A DNA stretch of 47,366 nucleotides from Thermodesulfovibrionia bacterium (GCA_947259645.1 CAMYND010000014.1:1-47366); one strand, 5' to 3'; positions 34,857-43,934 are shown, counted from the first letter of the stretch. Numbers and translations are program-made. Notes: generated by a model from the sequence alone, not told the origin.

Positions 34857-34962
34857 CATATCTTTTAATCCCCCGCCATTGCATTAAATATCCTTCAAAT
34901 TTTAATTGAGCTGTGGGTAGTGATAATTTAGCACTCTCTCGTGAGGAGATTGTAAGACTGCG

Positions 34963-35583
34963 TCATACTATTTCTGTGGGACTACTGCTGTCAGTTTCTA
35001 TAAAACTGAGAAGATAATCCTTGAACCGTCCGGGCAAAAGCCATCGTATGCCGAACTTTTCAGCCCATTTTATAGCCCCATGGTCAACAGTCACAAGCAA
35101 TGCGTCAAGCTCCTTCGCCAGAAGAATCAGGTCAACGTCTTCCTTACTGTCAATTATTCCCTCCCTGAGGGCGTCCCTGTAGTTCTTCCTCATGTTCTGA
35201 ATCAACTCCCGCTCATCAGTCTTTCCCGCGCTCCTGACAGCCTTTTCAGCTATTCTCAGGCCTTTGTTAATCCTGTCTCTCATGTCTTCAACAAGTTCGT
35301 AGAGAAGGTAGGCAGGGCAGGTCAATACATGCTTATCGGGCGGCCTCTGGTGCAGAACAGCGAGAAAACGGCCGGGAATTTCATCTTGATCAACAAAATT
35401 CAGCAGCTCCTGAAAAATGGAGGTCGGCATATAGAATTCCAGAGACGGGATCTGCTCCGCTATAAGCAGAAAGCCATGAAGTGCTTCAGTTGGCGAGTTA
35501 CCAAAACTGTGACGGATTTCCGGGTTAACAAACAGACTCGTGTCAAGAACTACTTTGTCTTTTCTGGGTCTCACGGGCATCAT
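34963..35583 (-). CDS. HARP-type protein-only RNase P (RNA ligase partner family)
   Basis: A 206-residue PIN-like metallonuclease of the family once called RNA ligase partner protein. Its Aquifex homologue (HARP) was shown to be a protein-only RNase P that removes tRNA 5' leaders. Motifs: VVLDTSLFVNPEIRHSFG with the first catalytic Asp, PTSIFQELLNFVD, YELVEDMRDRINKGLRIAE, REGIIDSKEDVDLILLAKELDA and VTVDHGAIKWAEKFGI with the remaining acidic residues. The start is the ATG at 35583 (or 35580), inside the last 41 bp of the LapAB-like gene, so translation is probably coupled. rnpA/rnpB are not in this window. Confidence 0.92.
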   Translation of the reverse strand: MMPVRPRKDKVVLDTSLFVNPEIRHSFGNSPTEALHGFLLIAEQIPSLEFYMPTSIFQELLNFVDQDEIPGRFLAVLHQRPPDKHVLTCPAYLLYELVEDMRDRINKGLRIAEKAVRSAGKTDERELIQNMRKNYRDALREGIIDSKEDVDLILLAKELDALLVTVDHGAIKWAEKFGIRWLLPGRFKDYLLSFIETDSSSPTEIV

Positions 35584-36868
35584 TAATATCAAGGATAAAA
35601 GAATTCCAGTTATCGCATTCAGGGCACCTGCCGGACCACTCCGTTGATTCAAAATCACATTCAGAGCAGGTGTAGGGAACTACAATGGGCTTATCAATTC
35701 TCAATGCCTTTTTATATTCGTCTATTGCTTTCTCTTTTTCCGAACGCCTTTCATAGACAGTGCCGAGCAAGGTGTGCATGCCCGGAATATCCAGTACAGC
35801 GGGATCAATTGCATTTACTGTTTCTGAAACATGGTCTATCATCTCAAGACGATAGTACAGCTTGGCAAGAAAAAAACGGAGTTTCACATTTTTAGGATTT
35901 TTCTGTAATGATTTCTGATAAATGTCAATAATCGAACCAGGTTCACCCTCTGCTATATAAAAGTCCTCAAGCCTTGCCAGAATGACCATGGACTCTGTTG
36001 TCTCATATCCCTTCAGCAAAATGTTTTTTGCGTCGCTGGTGTTCCCGCCTTTCATATAGGCATCTGCAAGAGCAAGGTATGCTGAGGTGAAGTTCTCATC
36101 ACTTTTCATGATCGCTTTCAGGGACTTGATTGCCTTGTCACCGTCACCATCTTCAATTCCCTGGCAAGCCAGCTCATATTTATACCCTGTCAGTCTTCTG
36201 TTCTCGGCCTCTTCCTCTTCAGGCGAAAGCTTGCCTTTCAGAATTTTAGTCTGTATCTCTATGAGCTCATTCCAGTTTCTGTTTGTTTCGTATATCTCCC
36301 TTTTTCTCACAAGTATTCTGGAATTTTCATCATCAATTTCCAGTATGCTGTCAAGATACTTTAACGCTTCCGGCCATTTATGCTCTGATTCAGCAACATT
36401 GGCAAGTGATAACAGTACCTCAATACTCCTGGGCTTTACCTCTCTCGCCTTTAAGTAAAAATCTTTGGCCTCTTCATGCTCTCCCTCAATGTAGGAGGTA
36501 TCTCCCAGCCTTAACAGCGCGTTTACATGCGTTGGATTGCTTTCAGTTACCTGCTTGAAAAGTTCCGCTGCCTCTTTGTGTCTGGAGGCATAAAATGCTT
36601 CAAGACCTTTTGCATAGGTTTCCTGTATCTTTAGTTCCTTTTTCTGCTGCCGCTGAATTTGCCAATGATCAAAGTAGCGCCGGGCATCCCGTATCGAATA
36701 AATAATCAGCATAAATATGATGGATACTCCTGTGGCTCCAAGGATCAGTGCGATAACCGGAATTGAGTGCGAAATATCTTTCCAGATAGTCAGATCAACT
36801 GTTCCCTGATTAAAGTATGCGAGCACCCCGAGTACTGCGAGAAATATAATTATTACTAACTTTGTCAT
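35543..36868 (-). CDS. lapB: LapA-LapB-like fusion: two TM segments, TPRs, rubredoxin-type zinc motif
   Basis: A 441-residue protein. The first 60 residues have two hydrophobic segments (about 4-20 and 34-58) in the pattern of LapA/DUF1049. The following region is a TPR array (about 85-400). The C-terminus carries CSECDFESTEWSGRCPECDNW, the rubredoxin-like zinc motif of LapB/YciM. LapB regulates LpxC turnover and LPS assembly in E. coli, where LapA and LapB are separate. The fused form is an observation from this sequence; function is inferred from LapB. The HARP gene overlaps its 3' end. Confidence 0.82.
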   Translation of the reverse strand: MTKLVIIIFLAVLGVLAYFNQGTVDLTIWKDISHSIPVIALILGATGVSIIFMLIIYSIRDARRYFDHWQIQRQQKKELKIQETYAKGLEAFYASRHKEAAELFKQVTESNPTHVNALLRLGDTSYIEGEHEEAKDFYLKAREVKPRSIEVLLSLANVAESEHKWPEALKYLDSILEIDDENSRILVRKREIYETNRNWNELIEIQTKILKGKLSPEEEEAENRRLTGYKYELACQGIEDGDGDKAIKSLKAIMKSDENFTSAYLALADAYMKGGNTSDAKNILLKGYETTESMVILARLEDFYIAEGEPGSIIDIYQKSLQKNPKNVKLRFFLAKLYYRLEMIDHVSETVNAIDPAVLDIPGMHTLLGTVYERRSEKEKAIDEYKKALRIDKPIVVPYTCSECDFESTEWSGRCPECDNWNSFILDINDARETQKRQSSS

Positions 36869-36915
36869 AGCATCCCCTGATATTTTGAATTATATGTTGG
36901 CATGACCGGTTGTAT

Positions 36916-37284
36916 TTAATTCCCTGTAGAGTGAGCGGCAAGGTCCTTATCCTCTACCCTCGGAGCGTCAATCCAGAATTTTTCAAGGTTATAAAAGTCT
37001 CTTGTTTCCCTGTCAAAGATATGAATGACTATGTCACCATAGTCAAGCAGCACCCAGTGAGCATTTTCTAGCCCTTCCCGTCCCAGAGGCTTAACGCCCA
37101 GCCCTGAAAAGTACTTATCGATTGATTCCGCGATAGCTCTTATCTGGGCTGGATTTTCACCCGTACAGATAACAAAGTAATCTGCAATTGCCGAAAGGTT
37201 TTTCAGCTCGAGTATGACCGTGTCCGCGGCCTTCTTGTCAGCAGCCTTTCCAGCGGCCTCAATTGCTCTTTTTTTAATATTAAT
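36916..37284 (-). CDS. rsfS: ribosome silencing factor RsfS (Iojap), apparent AUU start
   Basis: A 122-residue RsfS/Iojap protein, which binds L14 and blocks subunit joining when nutrients are low. Clear motifs: ADKKAADTVILELKNLSAIADYFVICTG, the GREGLENAHWVLLDYGDIVIHIF region and YNLEKFWIDAPRV. No ATG, GTG or TTG exists in frame between the upstream TGA and the conserved domain. The only sensible start is ATT at 37284, with GAGAGG 11 bases upstream. The other two frames upstream are closed by stops, so a simple indel does not restore a standard start. It lies 27 bp after nadD, the normal partner of rsfS. Confidence 0.88.
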   Translation of the reverse strand: MNIKKRAIEAAGKAADKKAADTVILELKNLSAIADYFVICTGENPAQIRAIAESIDKYFSGLGVKPLGREGLENAHWVLLDYGDIVIHIFDRETRDFYNLEKFWIDAPRVEDKDLAAHSTGN

Positions 37285-37311
37285 AGTTACAGAAACCTCT
37301 CATTCCCAACA

Positions 37312-37974
37312 TCATTTATGTCTGTACAGGTTATTTGAAATTATATAAGATTTTACAGAATCAGGCAAGAGATATCTGACGTTTCTCCCTGCTGTTACGA
37401 AATCTCTTATCTCGGACGCTGAGATATTAAGAGCCGTAACCCGTAAAAGATGGCCTGAGCGCTTCCGAGAGATATCATAGTTCAGATGATTTATGCTCCC
37501 TTTGTCAAGATCCCTTAATGCTTTTTTCGGTACACCATTCAGGTAGGGGGAATCAGCCAGACCCGCAAAGGTATATCCCGGCCTGGATATTACAACGATA
37601 TGTGAGAGACTGATCAGCCTGTCCGGATTTTTCCACAAAGGAAGATCCCTGAAAGCGTCTATGCCCAGTATGAAATAGAGTTCACTCTTTTTATACCTGC
37701 TTTTTAGTTTTCCTATGGTGTCAACAGTAAATGACTTCCCCGAAGTTTTAATCTCAATGTCTGATATGGTAAAACGCGGATTGTCTTCAATAGCTCTGCT
37801 GACCATGTTAAACCGATGGTCTCCGTCTTCCAGGTCTGGTTTGTAAAAAGGTGTATTGCCCGCAGGAACAAAGATAATTCTGTCCAGATCCAGACAGTCC
37901 GCAACCTCTTCTGCAGCCCTGAGATGGCCATAATGCACAGGATTAAAGGTTCCGCCATAAACACCTGTTTTCAT
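37312..37974 (-). CDS. nadD: nicotinate-nucleotide adenylyltransferase
   Basis: NadD joins nicotinate mononucleotide to AMP in NAD synthesis. The 220-residue protein has the nucleotidyltransferase motif YGGTFNPVHYGHL (with the HxGH signature), FVPAGNTPFYKP, the ILGIDAFRDLPLWKNP region and a C-terminal ISASEIRD motif. Upstream proA ends 53 bp away and rsfS follows 27 bp downstream, all on minus, the usual proA-nadD-rsfS order. No Shine-Dalgarno is evident; the ATG is preceded by AT-rich sequence. Confidence 0.96.
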   Translation of the reverse strand: MKTGVYGGTFNPVHYGHLRAAEEVADCLDLDRIIFVPAGNTPFYKPDLEDGDHRFNMVSRAIEDNPRFTISDIEIKTSGKSFTVDTIGKLKSRYKKSELYFILGIDAFRDLPLWKNPDRLISLSHIVVISRPGYTFAGLADSPYLNGVPKKALRDLDKGSINHLNYDISRKRSGHLLRVTALNISASEIRDFVTAGRNVRYLLPDSVKSYIISNNLYRHK

Positions 37975-38027
37975 GATATATATTTACTGATATCCCTTGA
38001 TCCGTACATATCTCCTCGATCGCTGTC

Positions 38028-39284
38028 TTAGCTCCTCAGCTGCCCATTTCCCAGGACAATAAACTTTGTACATGTCAGCTCCTCGAGTCCCATCGGACCC
38101 CGCGCATGAATCTTGTCTGTGGAAATGCCCATTTCCGCCCCAAGACCATATTGGAATCCATCACTGAACCGGGTAGAAACATTTACATGGACAGACGCTG
38201 AATCAACCTCTCTTAAAAAACGCATTGCCTTGCTGTAGTCCTCAGTGACAATCGCTTCTGTGTGAGAAGAACTGTACTGTGCAATATGGTCCATCGCATG
38301 ATCAATATCTTTGACGACTTTAACATTAAGGATAAGGTCAACGTATTCACGGTAAAAGTCATCGTCTACTGCCGCTTTCACAGACCTGTCAAAACTCAAG
38401 GTCTTTGGGCATCCCTTAATCAGAACCTTTGCCTTTTTAAACCTTTTGAGCATTGAAGGGAGAAACTGTCTCGCGACTTTCTGATCAACCAGCATCGTTT
38501 CCATAGCATTACAGGTGCCGGGACGCTGAACTTTTGCATTGAAACAGATATCCTCCGCCATCTGAAGGTCTGCATCGCGGTCTACAAAAACATGACATAC
38601 GCCCTTATAATGTTTAAGAACAGGGATTCTTGAGTTTTCTGTTACCGCCCGTATCAGCCCTTCCCCGCCGCGGGGAATAACAACATCAATTAACCCCTCG
38701 AGCTTGACCATTTCCATTATAGCCTGTCTGTCCGTTTTATCAATAAAGGTGATTGCACCTTCATGAATACCTTCTTTTTTAGCGACACTCCTGAGAATCC
38801 TTACGATCGCCCTGTTAGAATAAATAGCCTCAGACCCGCCCCTCAGCACAACCGCATTCCCTGCCTTGAGACATAATGCGGTCGCATCAGCTGTCACATT
38901 CGGCCTTGACTCATAAATGATCGCGATCACTCCCAAAGGCACTCTCATCTTGCCTACGCTCATCCCATTTGGTCTTTGCCACATTTTTGTGACCTCACCG
39001 ATCGGGTCAGGAAGGGCAGCAACCTCAACGAGTCCGCGGGCCATGTCTTCGATTCGCTCCGTTGTCAGGGTAAGCCTGTCGATCATGGCTTTTGTGAGCC
39101 CTTTCTTTCTGGCAAATTCAATGTCCTTTCTGTTCGCCTTTTTAAGGTCACCAGATTTTTTTCTAATCGCATCTGCCATCTTCAGCAGGGCCCTGTTCTT
39201 TATCTCCGAGGAAACCGTTGCTATCGCCCGTGCACCCTCCCTGGCTTCCAGCGCTTTGCTTAAAACGAATGATTTCAGATCCAT
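38028..39284 (-). CDS. proA: glutamate-5-semialdehyde dehydrogenase (gamma-glutamyl phosphate reductase)
   Basis: ProA reduces gamma-glutamyl phosphate to glutamate semialdehyde in proline synthesis. The 418-residue aldehyde dehydrogenase-fold protein has MRVPLGVIAIIYESRPNVTADA, LRGGSEAIYSN, VIPRGGEGLIR, the catalytic Cys in VQRPGTCNAMET and GLGAEMGISTDKIHARGPMGLEELT at the end. GGAGG lies 6 bases before the ATG. It leads the proA-nadD-rsfS run. proB is not seen here. Confidence 0.97.
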   Translation of the reverse strand: MDLKSFVLSKALEAREGARAIATVSSEIKNRALLKMADAIRKKSGDLKKANRKDIEFARKKGLTKAMIDRLTLTTERIEDMARGLVEVAALPDPIGEVTKMWQRPNGMSVGKMRVPLGVIAIIYESRPNVTADATALCLKAGNAVVLRGGSEAIYSNRAIVRILRSVAKKEGIHEGAITFIDKTDRQAIMEMVKLEGLIDVVIPRGGEGLIRAVTENSRIPVLKHYKGVCHVFVDRDADLQMAEDICFNAKVQRPGTCNAMETMLVDQKVARQFLPSMLKRFKKAKVLIKGCPKTLSFDRSVKAAVDDDFYREYVDLILNVKVVKDIDHAMDHIAQYSSSHTEAIVTEDYSKAMRFLREVDSASVHVNVSTRFSDGFQYGLGAEMGISTDKIHARGPMGLEELTCTKFIVLGNGQLRS

Positions 39285-39478
39285 TTAATTCCTCCCGGTA
39301 ATATAAAAATATTATCCATTGTAGCATAACTTAAAGAAGAGAATAACGTTGCCATGGCCATCTCATGTCATAGCCGGCAGGGGCGGTGCAAGCCCGGAAC
39401 AATGCTGCAGCATGCCTCTGTGAAGGTTAACAATGAAGATGCATGTTCTCGTGATAAAATAAAAAATAATCTGACCGG

Positions 39479-39506
39479 TTAACTTCTCGATAAAATCTGC
39501 TATAAT
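39479..39506 (+). promoter_or_regulatory. promoter of glgP, leaderless geometry
   Basis: TTAACT (39479-39484), a 16-bp spacer and a perfect TATAAT (39501-39506) precede the glgP ATG by 8 bases. The predicted leader is 0-2 bases, and there is no Shine-Dalgarno. Confidence 0.6.
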
Positions 39507-39514
39507 ATTTTGCT

Positions 39515-41227
39515 ATGTCATTACTGGATGAGTTTATAACAGAGCCCAAGATTGCCTACTTCTCGATGGAGATAGGGTTGAGAGATGAAATTCCGACATT
39601 TTCAGGCGGCCTCGGAGTTCTCGCCGGCGATACTGTTAAATCAGCTGCTGATTTAAATCTCCCCTTTGTTCCGGTAACCCTGATAAGCAAAAAAGGCTAC
39701 TTTGTCCAGAGTATTGATAAAGAGGGGCACCAGACTGAGAAGCCGGCAACCTGGGACCCTTCCACTCTGATGAAGCTTGCCCCGGAGAAAGTATCCGTTA
39801 CGATCGAGGGCAGGATAGTCATTATCCAGGCTTGGGTATATTTTGTTGAAAGCCCCAGAGGGGCAGTCGTACCGGTAATATATCTGGATGCTGACCTGCC
39901 TGAAAACAGCCCCGAAGACCGTACATTGACAGACCATCTCTATGGCGGTGACAACACTTACCGAATCAAGCAGGAACTTATCCTGGGTATTGGCGGCGTC
40001 AGAATGCTCAGAAAGCTCGGCTTTAAGATAAAAAAGTATCATATGAATGAAGGTCATGCTGCTTTTCTGACACTTGAGCTCCTGCATAAACACAAGAAAG
40101 ACATTGAATCTGTCTGGGATGAGTCACATATTTGGGATACAGAATCTGTCAAGGACCTCTGTGTGTTTACAACACATACTCCTGTAGAAGCAGGTCATGA
40201 CAATTTTCCCTATGAGCTTTTCAGCAAGGTTTTTGGAGATTATTTTCCTGTAAATATCCTGAAAACCCTTGCCGGAGAAAAAAGCGTTAACATGACGCTT
40301 CTGGGTTTCAATCTAAGCAATTTTGTAAACGGCGTTGCCAAAAAGCATGGGGAAGTATCTAAGAACATGTTTCCGGGATATAAAATAAATGCGATTACAA
40401 ATGGTGTACATTCGTTTACATGGACCTGTGAGAGCTTTAAAAAAATATATGACAAATATCTTCCCGGATGGGCGAACGAGCCGGAAATATTTGTCCGTAT
40501 CGGCATAATACCTGATGAGGAAATCTGGAAAGCACATTCCACCGCGAAGATCAAATTGATTGACTACGTGAACTCCGTGTCCGGTTCTGATATGGATTAT
40601 GATACGTTAACAATAGGGTTTGCACGAAGGGCAACTGCCTATAAAAGAGCTGACCTTCTCTTTACTGACCTGCAAAGACTTGAGAAGCTGGGCACCGGTA
40701 AGATTCAGGTTGTGTACGCGGGAAAGGCCCACCCGAAAGATGGAGTTGGGAAAGAGCTGATTGAAAAGATCTTTGCCTACAAGGAAAAGCTCAAGGGAAA
40801 AATCAAGATAGCCTTTATTGAAAACTATAAGATGGACATCGCCCTTGACCTTGTCTCCGGTGTTGATATCTGGCTGAATACGCCCTTAAGGCCTCTTGAA
40901 GCATCAGGAACGAGCGGAATGAAAGCAGCCCATAATGGAGTCATGAACTTTAGCGTGCTCGACGGGTGGTGGATAGAGGGTCATATAGAAGGTTTTACCG
41001 GCTGGGCAATAGGACCGGCCCCAAAGGAAGTGGAACCTGACAACAATATGAATGCCATCGATGCGGAAGACCTTTATGATAAACTTGAAAACCGTATAAT
41101 TCCCTCATATTACAATGACAGAAAAACATGGATCAGGATGATGCAAAACGCGATCGGGAAAAATGCCTATTATTTTAACAGTCACCGAATGATGCGCCGT
41201 TATGTAACAGAAGCCTACATCAGGTAG
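39515..41227 (+). CDS. glgP: alpha-glucan (glycogen) phosphorylase, short GT35 type
   Basis: A 570-residue GT35 enzyme releasing glucose-1-phosphate from glycogen or maltodextrin. It is the short bacterial/archaeal form, well below the roughly 800 residues of the animal/E. coli type. Visible motifs are PKIAYFSMEIGLRDEIPTFSGGLGVLAGD, YHMNEGHAAF, TTHTPVEAGHDNF, TNGVHSFTW, GFARRATAYKRADL and the PLP-lysine segment EASGTSGMKAAHNG. A promoter with a TATAAT directly upstream suggests a leaderless transcript. Confidence 0.94.
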   Translation: MSLLDEFITEPKIAYFSMEIGLRDEIPTFSGGLGVLAGDTVKSAADLNLPFVPVTLISKKGYFVQSIDKEGHQTEKPATWDPSTLMKLAPEKVSVTIEGRIVIIQAWVYFVESPRGAVVPVIYLDADLPENSPEDRTLTDHLYGGDNTYRIKQELILGIGGVRMLRKLGFKIKKYHMNEGHAAFLTLELLHKHKKDIESVWDESHIWDTESVKDLCVFTTHTPVEAGHDNFPYELFSKVFGDYFPVNILKTLAGEKSVNMTLLGFNLSNFVNGVAKKHGEVSKNMFPGYKINAITNGVHSFTWTCESFKKIYDKYLPGWANEPEIFVRIGIIPDEEIWKAHSTAKIKLIDYVNSVSGSDMDYDTLTIGFARRATAYKRADLLFTDLQRLEKLGTGKIQVVYAGKAHPKDGVGKELIEKIFAYKEKLKGKIKIAFIENYKMDIALDLVSGVDIWLNTPLRPLEASGTSGMKAAHNGVMNFSVLDGWWIEGHIEGFTGWAIGPAPKEVEPDNNMNAIDAEDLYDKLENRIIPSYYNDRKTWIRMMQNAIGKNAYYFNSHRMMRRYVTEAYIR

Positions 41228-41298
41228 AGTACAGAAGGTCCCCGCAGGGTAGTAGTCGGCTGGAGAATATCAGAAATTATCGAGAGGACCGAGAAGTT

Positions 41299-41835
41299 TT
41301 ATTTTCCATTGAGCTGATTATCATTGAGTGATTTCAGTTTCTTATGAAGGGCTAGAATACTTTCTCTCATCTGCTCCTTTGATGGTTCACCTGACTCCAT
41401 ATCAGATAACAGTTTCATCATTTCCGAGTCAATTTCTTTACTGACGCTTTCTTTATATTGATACATTGCTTCATGCCGGGTCAGAACCTTGTTGACCTCA
41501 ATGACAAACGATTTGATATAAATATCATCATTGGTCCTCACATTAAGACGCCTCGTACAGTCGCCTGCCACTATAAGCCTGATCTCTGTTTTCAACCTCT
41601 GAAAAGGACCTATGAGACGATGGGAAAAGAGCATCGTCAGCACAGCAACAATAATCACATAACCAGCCATGATGATAAAAAACATCAATGTTCCATGGCC
41701 TATCTTCTCACTTAGTTCTTTTGCAAAATACGTAAAAAAGGCTGTGATCAGAAGAGACCAGAGAATAATGACAGCAATGGAAAGCCGAAGTTCCTTCGAA
41801 ACGAAATATTTCTGTCTTATCTGTTTTAATCCCAT
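41299..41835 (-). CDS. membrane protein with two TM segments and HAMP-like region
   Basis: A 178-residue protein: a short basic N-terminus, TM1 (about 19-38), a short loop, TM2 (about 50-70), then a HAMP-like linker (SHRLIGPFQRLKTEIRLIVAGDCTRRLNVRTNDD) and a C-terminal coiled coil. No kinase, cyclase or MCP output domain follows, so it may be a HAMP-only signalling or regulatory element. I use the ATG at 41835 (MGLKQIRQKYF); the upstream start would add a non-conserved Cys-rich lead. Nothing in its neighbours, other than rnf on the same strand, identifies its partner. Confidence 0.72.
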   Translation of the reverse strand: MGLKQIRQKYFVSKELRLSIAVIILWSLLITAFFTYFAKELSEKIGHGTLMFFIIMAGYVIIVAVLTMLFSHRLIGPFQRLKTEIRLIVAGDCTRRLNVRTNDDIYIKSFVIEVNKVLTRHEAMYQYKESVSKEIDSEMMKLLSDMESGEPSKEQMRESILALHKKLKSLNDNQLNGK

Positions 41836-42011
41836 AGTAAATATAGTATCACTAATTATGCAGCTGCACATATGTCACGATGTTCAACATTTACCTGCAT
41901 GCGTGACCAGTCTCTAGTTATAGTAATAAGTATAGCCTCCTGTTAAATGTGATTCACATCACATTTTCACTCACCGGAGCGCTTTCAGAGCAGATATCAG
42001 CTGTTTTCTGA

Positions 42012-42037
42012 AAAAAAAGACCGGGAAAAAATCCCGG
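42012..42037 (-). terminator. intrinsic terminator of the rnf operon
   Basis: On the minus strand CCGGGA and TCCCGG (42021-42026 and 42032-42037) form a 6-bp stem with a 5-base loop, followed at once by TC and a run of eight T residues. It lies 37 bases after the rnfB stop and ends the rnfCDGEAB operon. Confidence 0.9.
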
Positions 42038-42073
42038 CCTCTTGCATGTCTTTACTTAAAAGAACAGCGCTCT

Positions 42074-43273
42074 CTATTTGGCCGCCCCGACTTCCTTTTC
42101 AGCCTTTGCCTTTGCTATTGCGGCTTTTTTGGCCTGATAGGCCTCAATAACTTGCGCGTAATTAAATGTACCTGTTATCGCTGCTTTTGGGCATCGAGCG
42201 GTACACATTCCACAGCCAATACATCTGCTCTGATCTATTACATGTAATTTCTTTAATTCACCTGAAGCCGCGTTTACCGGGCAGATTTTAGCACATGCAT
42301 GACAGCCGATACATGCATCTGTAACAAAAGCCTTCGGCCTGTTTGGAATGTGGTCCAGTATCGCATTCGTGGGGCACTTTCTCACGCACAGCCCGCATAC
42401 CCTGCACTTGTCAAGATCTATCCGGGAGAGAAAATTATCAACTTTTGCCGCATTGAACGGACAGGTTTTCACGCAGAGCCCGCAGGCTATACACCCGGTT
42501 TGACAATTCTTTTTTGTCAAAGGCCCTTTATCCTTTGAATGACAGCTGACCAATACTTCTTTCGCCATCGGGAGAATCTCTATAACGTTTATCGGGCAGG
42601 TCTGAGCGCATACTCCACAGGCAGTACATTTGACCGGGTCTATCACTGGGAGGTTTTCCTCGTTCATGGTGATAGCCCCAAAAGGACAGGCGCGGAAACA
42701 CGATCCATATCCCAGGCAGCCATAAATACAGGCCTTGTCTCCACCGCTGGCAAGTATCGCTGCCTTGCAATCCTTGACCCCCTCATACTTAAAGCGTCTG
42801 ACTGACTTTGAACAGCCGCCCTGACAAAAAACCCGAGCAATTTTCGGCTCTGTCTGTTCCATTACCTTTCCGGTAATTCTGGCAACAGCCTCAGCAGTTG
42901 CTGCTCCGCCGGGAGTGCACAGAGTAGGCTTTACATCAGGATCCAGAACAACCTGCTCAGCATACTGGCGGCAGCCCGGATAACCACAGGCACCGCAATG
43001 CGCGTGCGCAAGCACATCTGATACCTGGTCAACCCTGGGGTCTTCCTTTACGGCAAACTTCTTCGCTGCAAAGGCCAGGCCGATTCCAAAAACAGCCCCT
43101 ATTCCCAATAAAAATGCACCAGTGAATTTGACAAGTTCCACGAGGTCAACTGTTTCCCGGACCTCGACACCGCCCCCTACTCCAGCCAGAGGGACAGGAA
43201 TCTGATTTAGATCAAATATTCTTAAAAATTGAATCAGGTCTGAGAGCGTATCGACAATGTTGAAATCCATCAT
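42074..43273 (-). CDS. rnfB: Rnf complex subunit RnfB, polyferredoxin form
   Basis: A 399-residue iron-sulfur subunit of the Rnf complex, which couples ferredoxin:NAD+ electron flow to ion transport. The N-terminus has a hydrophobic anchor (about 47-70), then the Fe-S domain CGACGYPGCRQYAEQVV. An array of [4Fe-4S] ferredoxin motifs follows: CTACGVCAQTCP, CIACGLCVKTCP, CRVCGLCVRKCP, CIGCHACAKICP and CIGCGMCTARCP. There is also a partial cluster CLGYGSCFRACP. The tail is Ala/Lys-rich. It is longer than the approximately 190-residue proteobacterial RnfB. It is the last gene of the operon. Confidence 0.93.
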   Translation of the reverse strand: MMDFNIVDTLSDLIQFLRIFDLNQIPVPLAGVGGGVEVRETVDLVELVKFTGAFLLGIGAVFGIGLAFAAKKFAVKEDPRVDQVSDVLAHAHCGACGYPGCRQYAEQVVLDPDVKPTLCTPGGAATAEAVARITGKVMEQTEPKIARVFCQGGCSKSVRRFKYEGVKDCKAAILASGGDKACIYGCLGYGSCFRACPFGAITMNEENLPVIDPVKCTACGVCAQTCPINVIEILPMAKEVLVSCHSKDKGPLTKKNCQTGCIACGLCVKTCPFNAAKVDNFLSRIDLDKCRVCGLCVRKCPTNAILDHIPNRPKAFVTDACIGCHACAKICPVNAASGELKKLHVIDQSRCIGCGMCTARCPKAAITGTFNYAQVIEAYQAKKAAIAKAKAEKEVGAAK

Positions 43274-43346
43274 TTTGCACCTTCAATAAATTTTATTATA
43301 CAACGTTTATCAATAAGAGCGAGCGACATGACGTGCCCCTTCTGCG

Positions 43347-43934
43347 TTATAACGTTATCAACCCGGAAAAACCAGTGAAAGCAAGCGCAATCAGCCCCGC
43401 AAGAATAAACGATATGGGCAGGCCCTTGAAGGGGGCCGGCACATCAGCTACTTCAAGCTTTTCACGGATACTTGCCATAATAACAAGGGCGAGACCAAAG
43501 CCAAGCCCGGAGCCAAGGCCAAAAGCCATGCTTTCAAAAAAATTATAATGTTCTCCCGCATTTTTCAGAGGAACGGCAATAATAATACAATTTGTTGTAA
43601 TCAGTGCCAGGTACACTCCAAGCTTGTAGTAGAGCGTAGGACTGACCTTTTTCATAATAGTATCAGCAGACTGAACAAATGCCGCCACAATACCTATAAA
43701 GATTATGATCTTAAGAAATGTCAGCTGAAGAGGTATCATGATAAAGGTATACACGACCCAGCTTAGTGCCGCACTCACGACCATAACAGCCGTAAAGGTT
43801 ATACTCATGCCAACAGCTGTCTCCATCTTCTTGGAAACACCAAAGAATATGCAGAGGCCCAGGAACATGGTAAATACAAAGTTGTTAATTAATGCTGATG
43901 AAACGACCAGTTCAAATAGTTTGCCAAAATCCAT
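43347..43934 (-). CDS. rnfA: Rnf complex subunit RnfA
   Basis: A 195-residue integral membrane protein with about six hydrophobic segments. The conserved region NNFVFTMFLGLCIFFGVSKKMETAVGM and the second repeat with TTNCIIIAVPLKNA identify it as RnfA, homologous to RnfE and NqrE. RnfA and RnfE jointly hold an intramembrane [2Fe-2S] cluster in studied Rnf/Nqr complexes. GGGG precedes the ATG by 7 bases. It lies between the damaged rnfE and rnfB. The gene itself is intact. Confidence 0.95.
   Translation of the reverse strand: MDFGKLFELVVSSALINNFVFTMFLGLCIFFGVSKKMETAVGMSITFTAVMVVSAALSWVVYTFIMIPLQLTFLKIIIFIGIVAAFVQSADTIMKKVSPTLYYKLGVYLALITTNCIIIAVPLKNAGEHYNFFESMAFGLGSGLGFGLALVIMASIREKLEVADVPAPFKGLPISFILAGLIALAFTGFSGLITL

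Noticed and set aside
35080-35586. 168-residue plus-strand frame
   Set aside because: Lies wholly antisense to the HARP gene, whose motifs are unmistakable.
37269-37275. rsfS start lost through an A7 homopolymer error
   Set aside because: Shifting frame at the A7 run does not reach a standard start; both alternative frames meet a stop immediately upstream.
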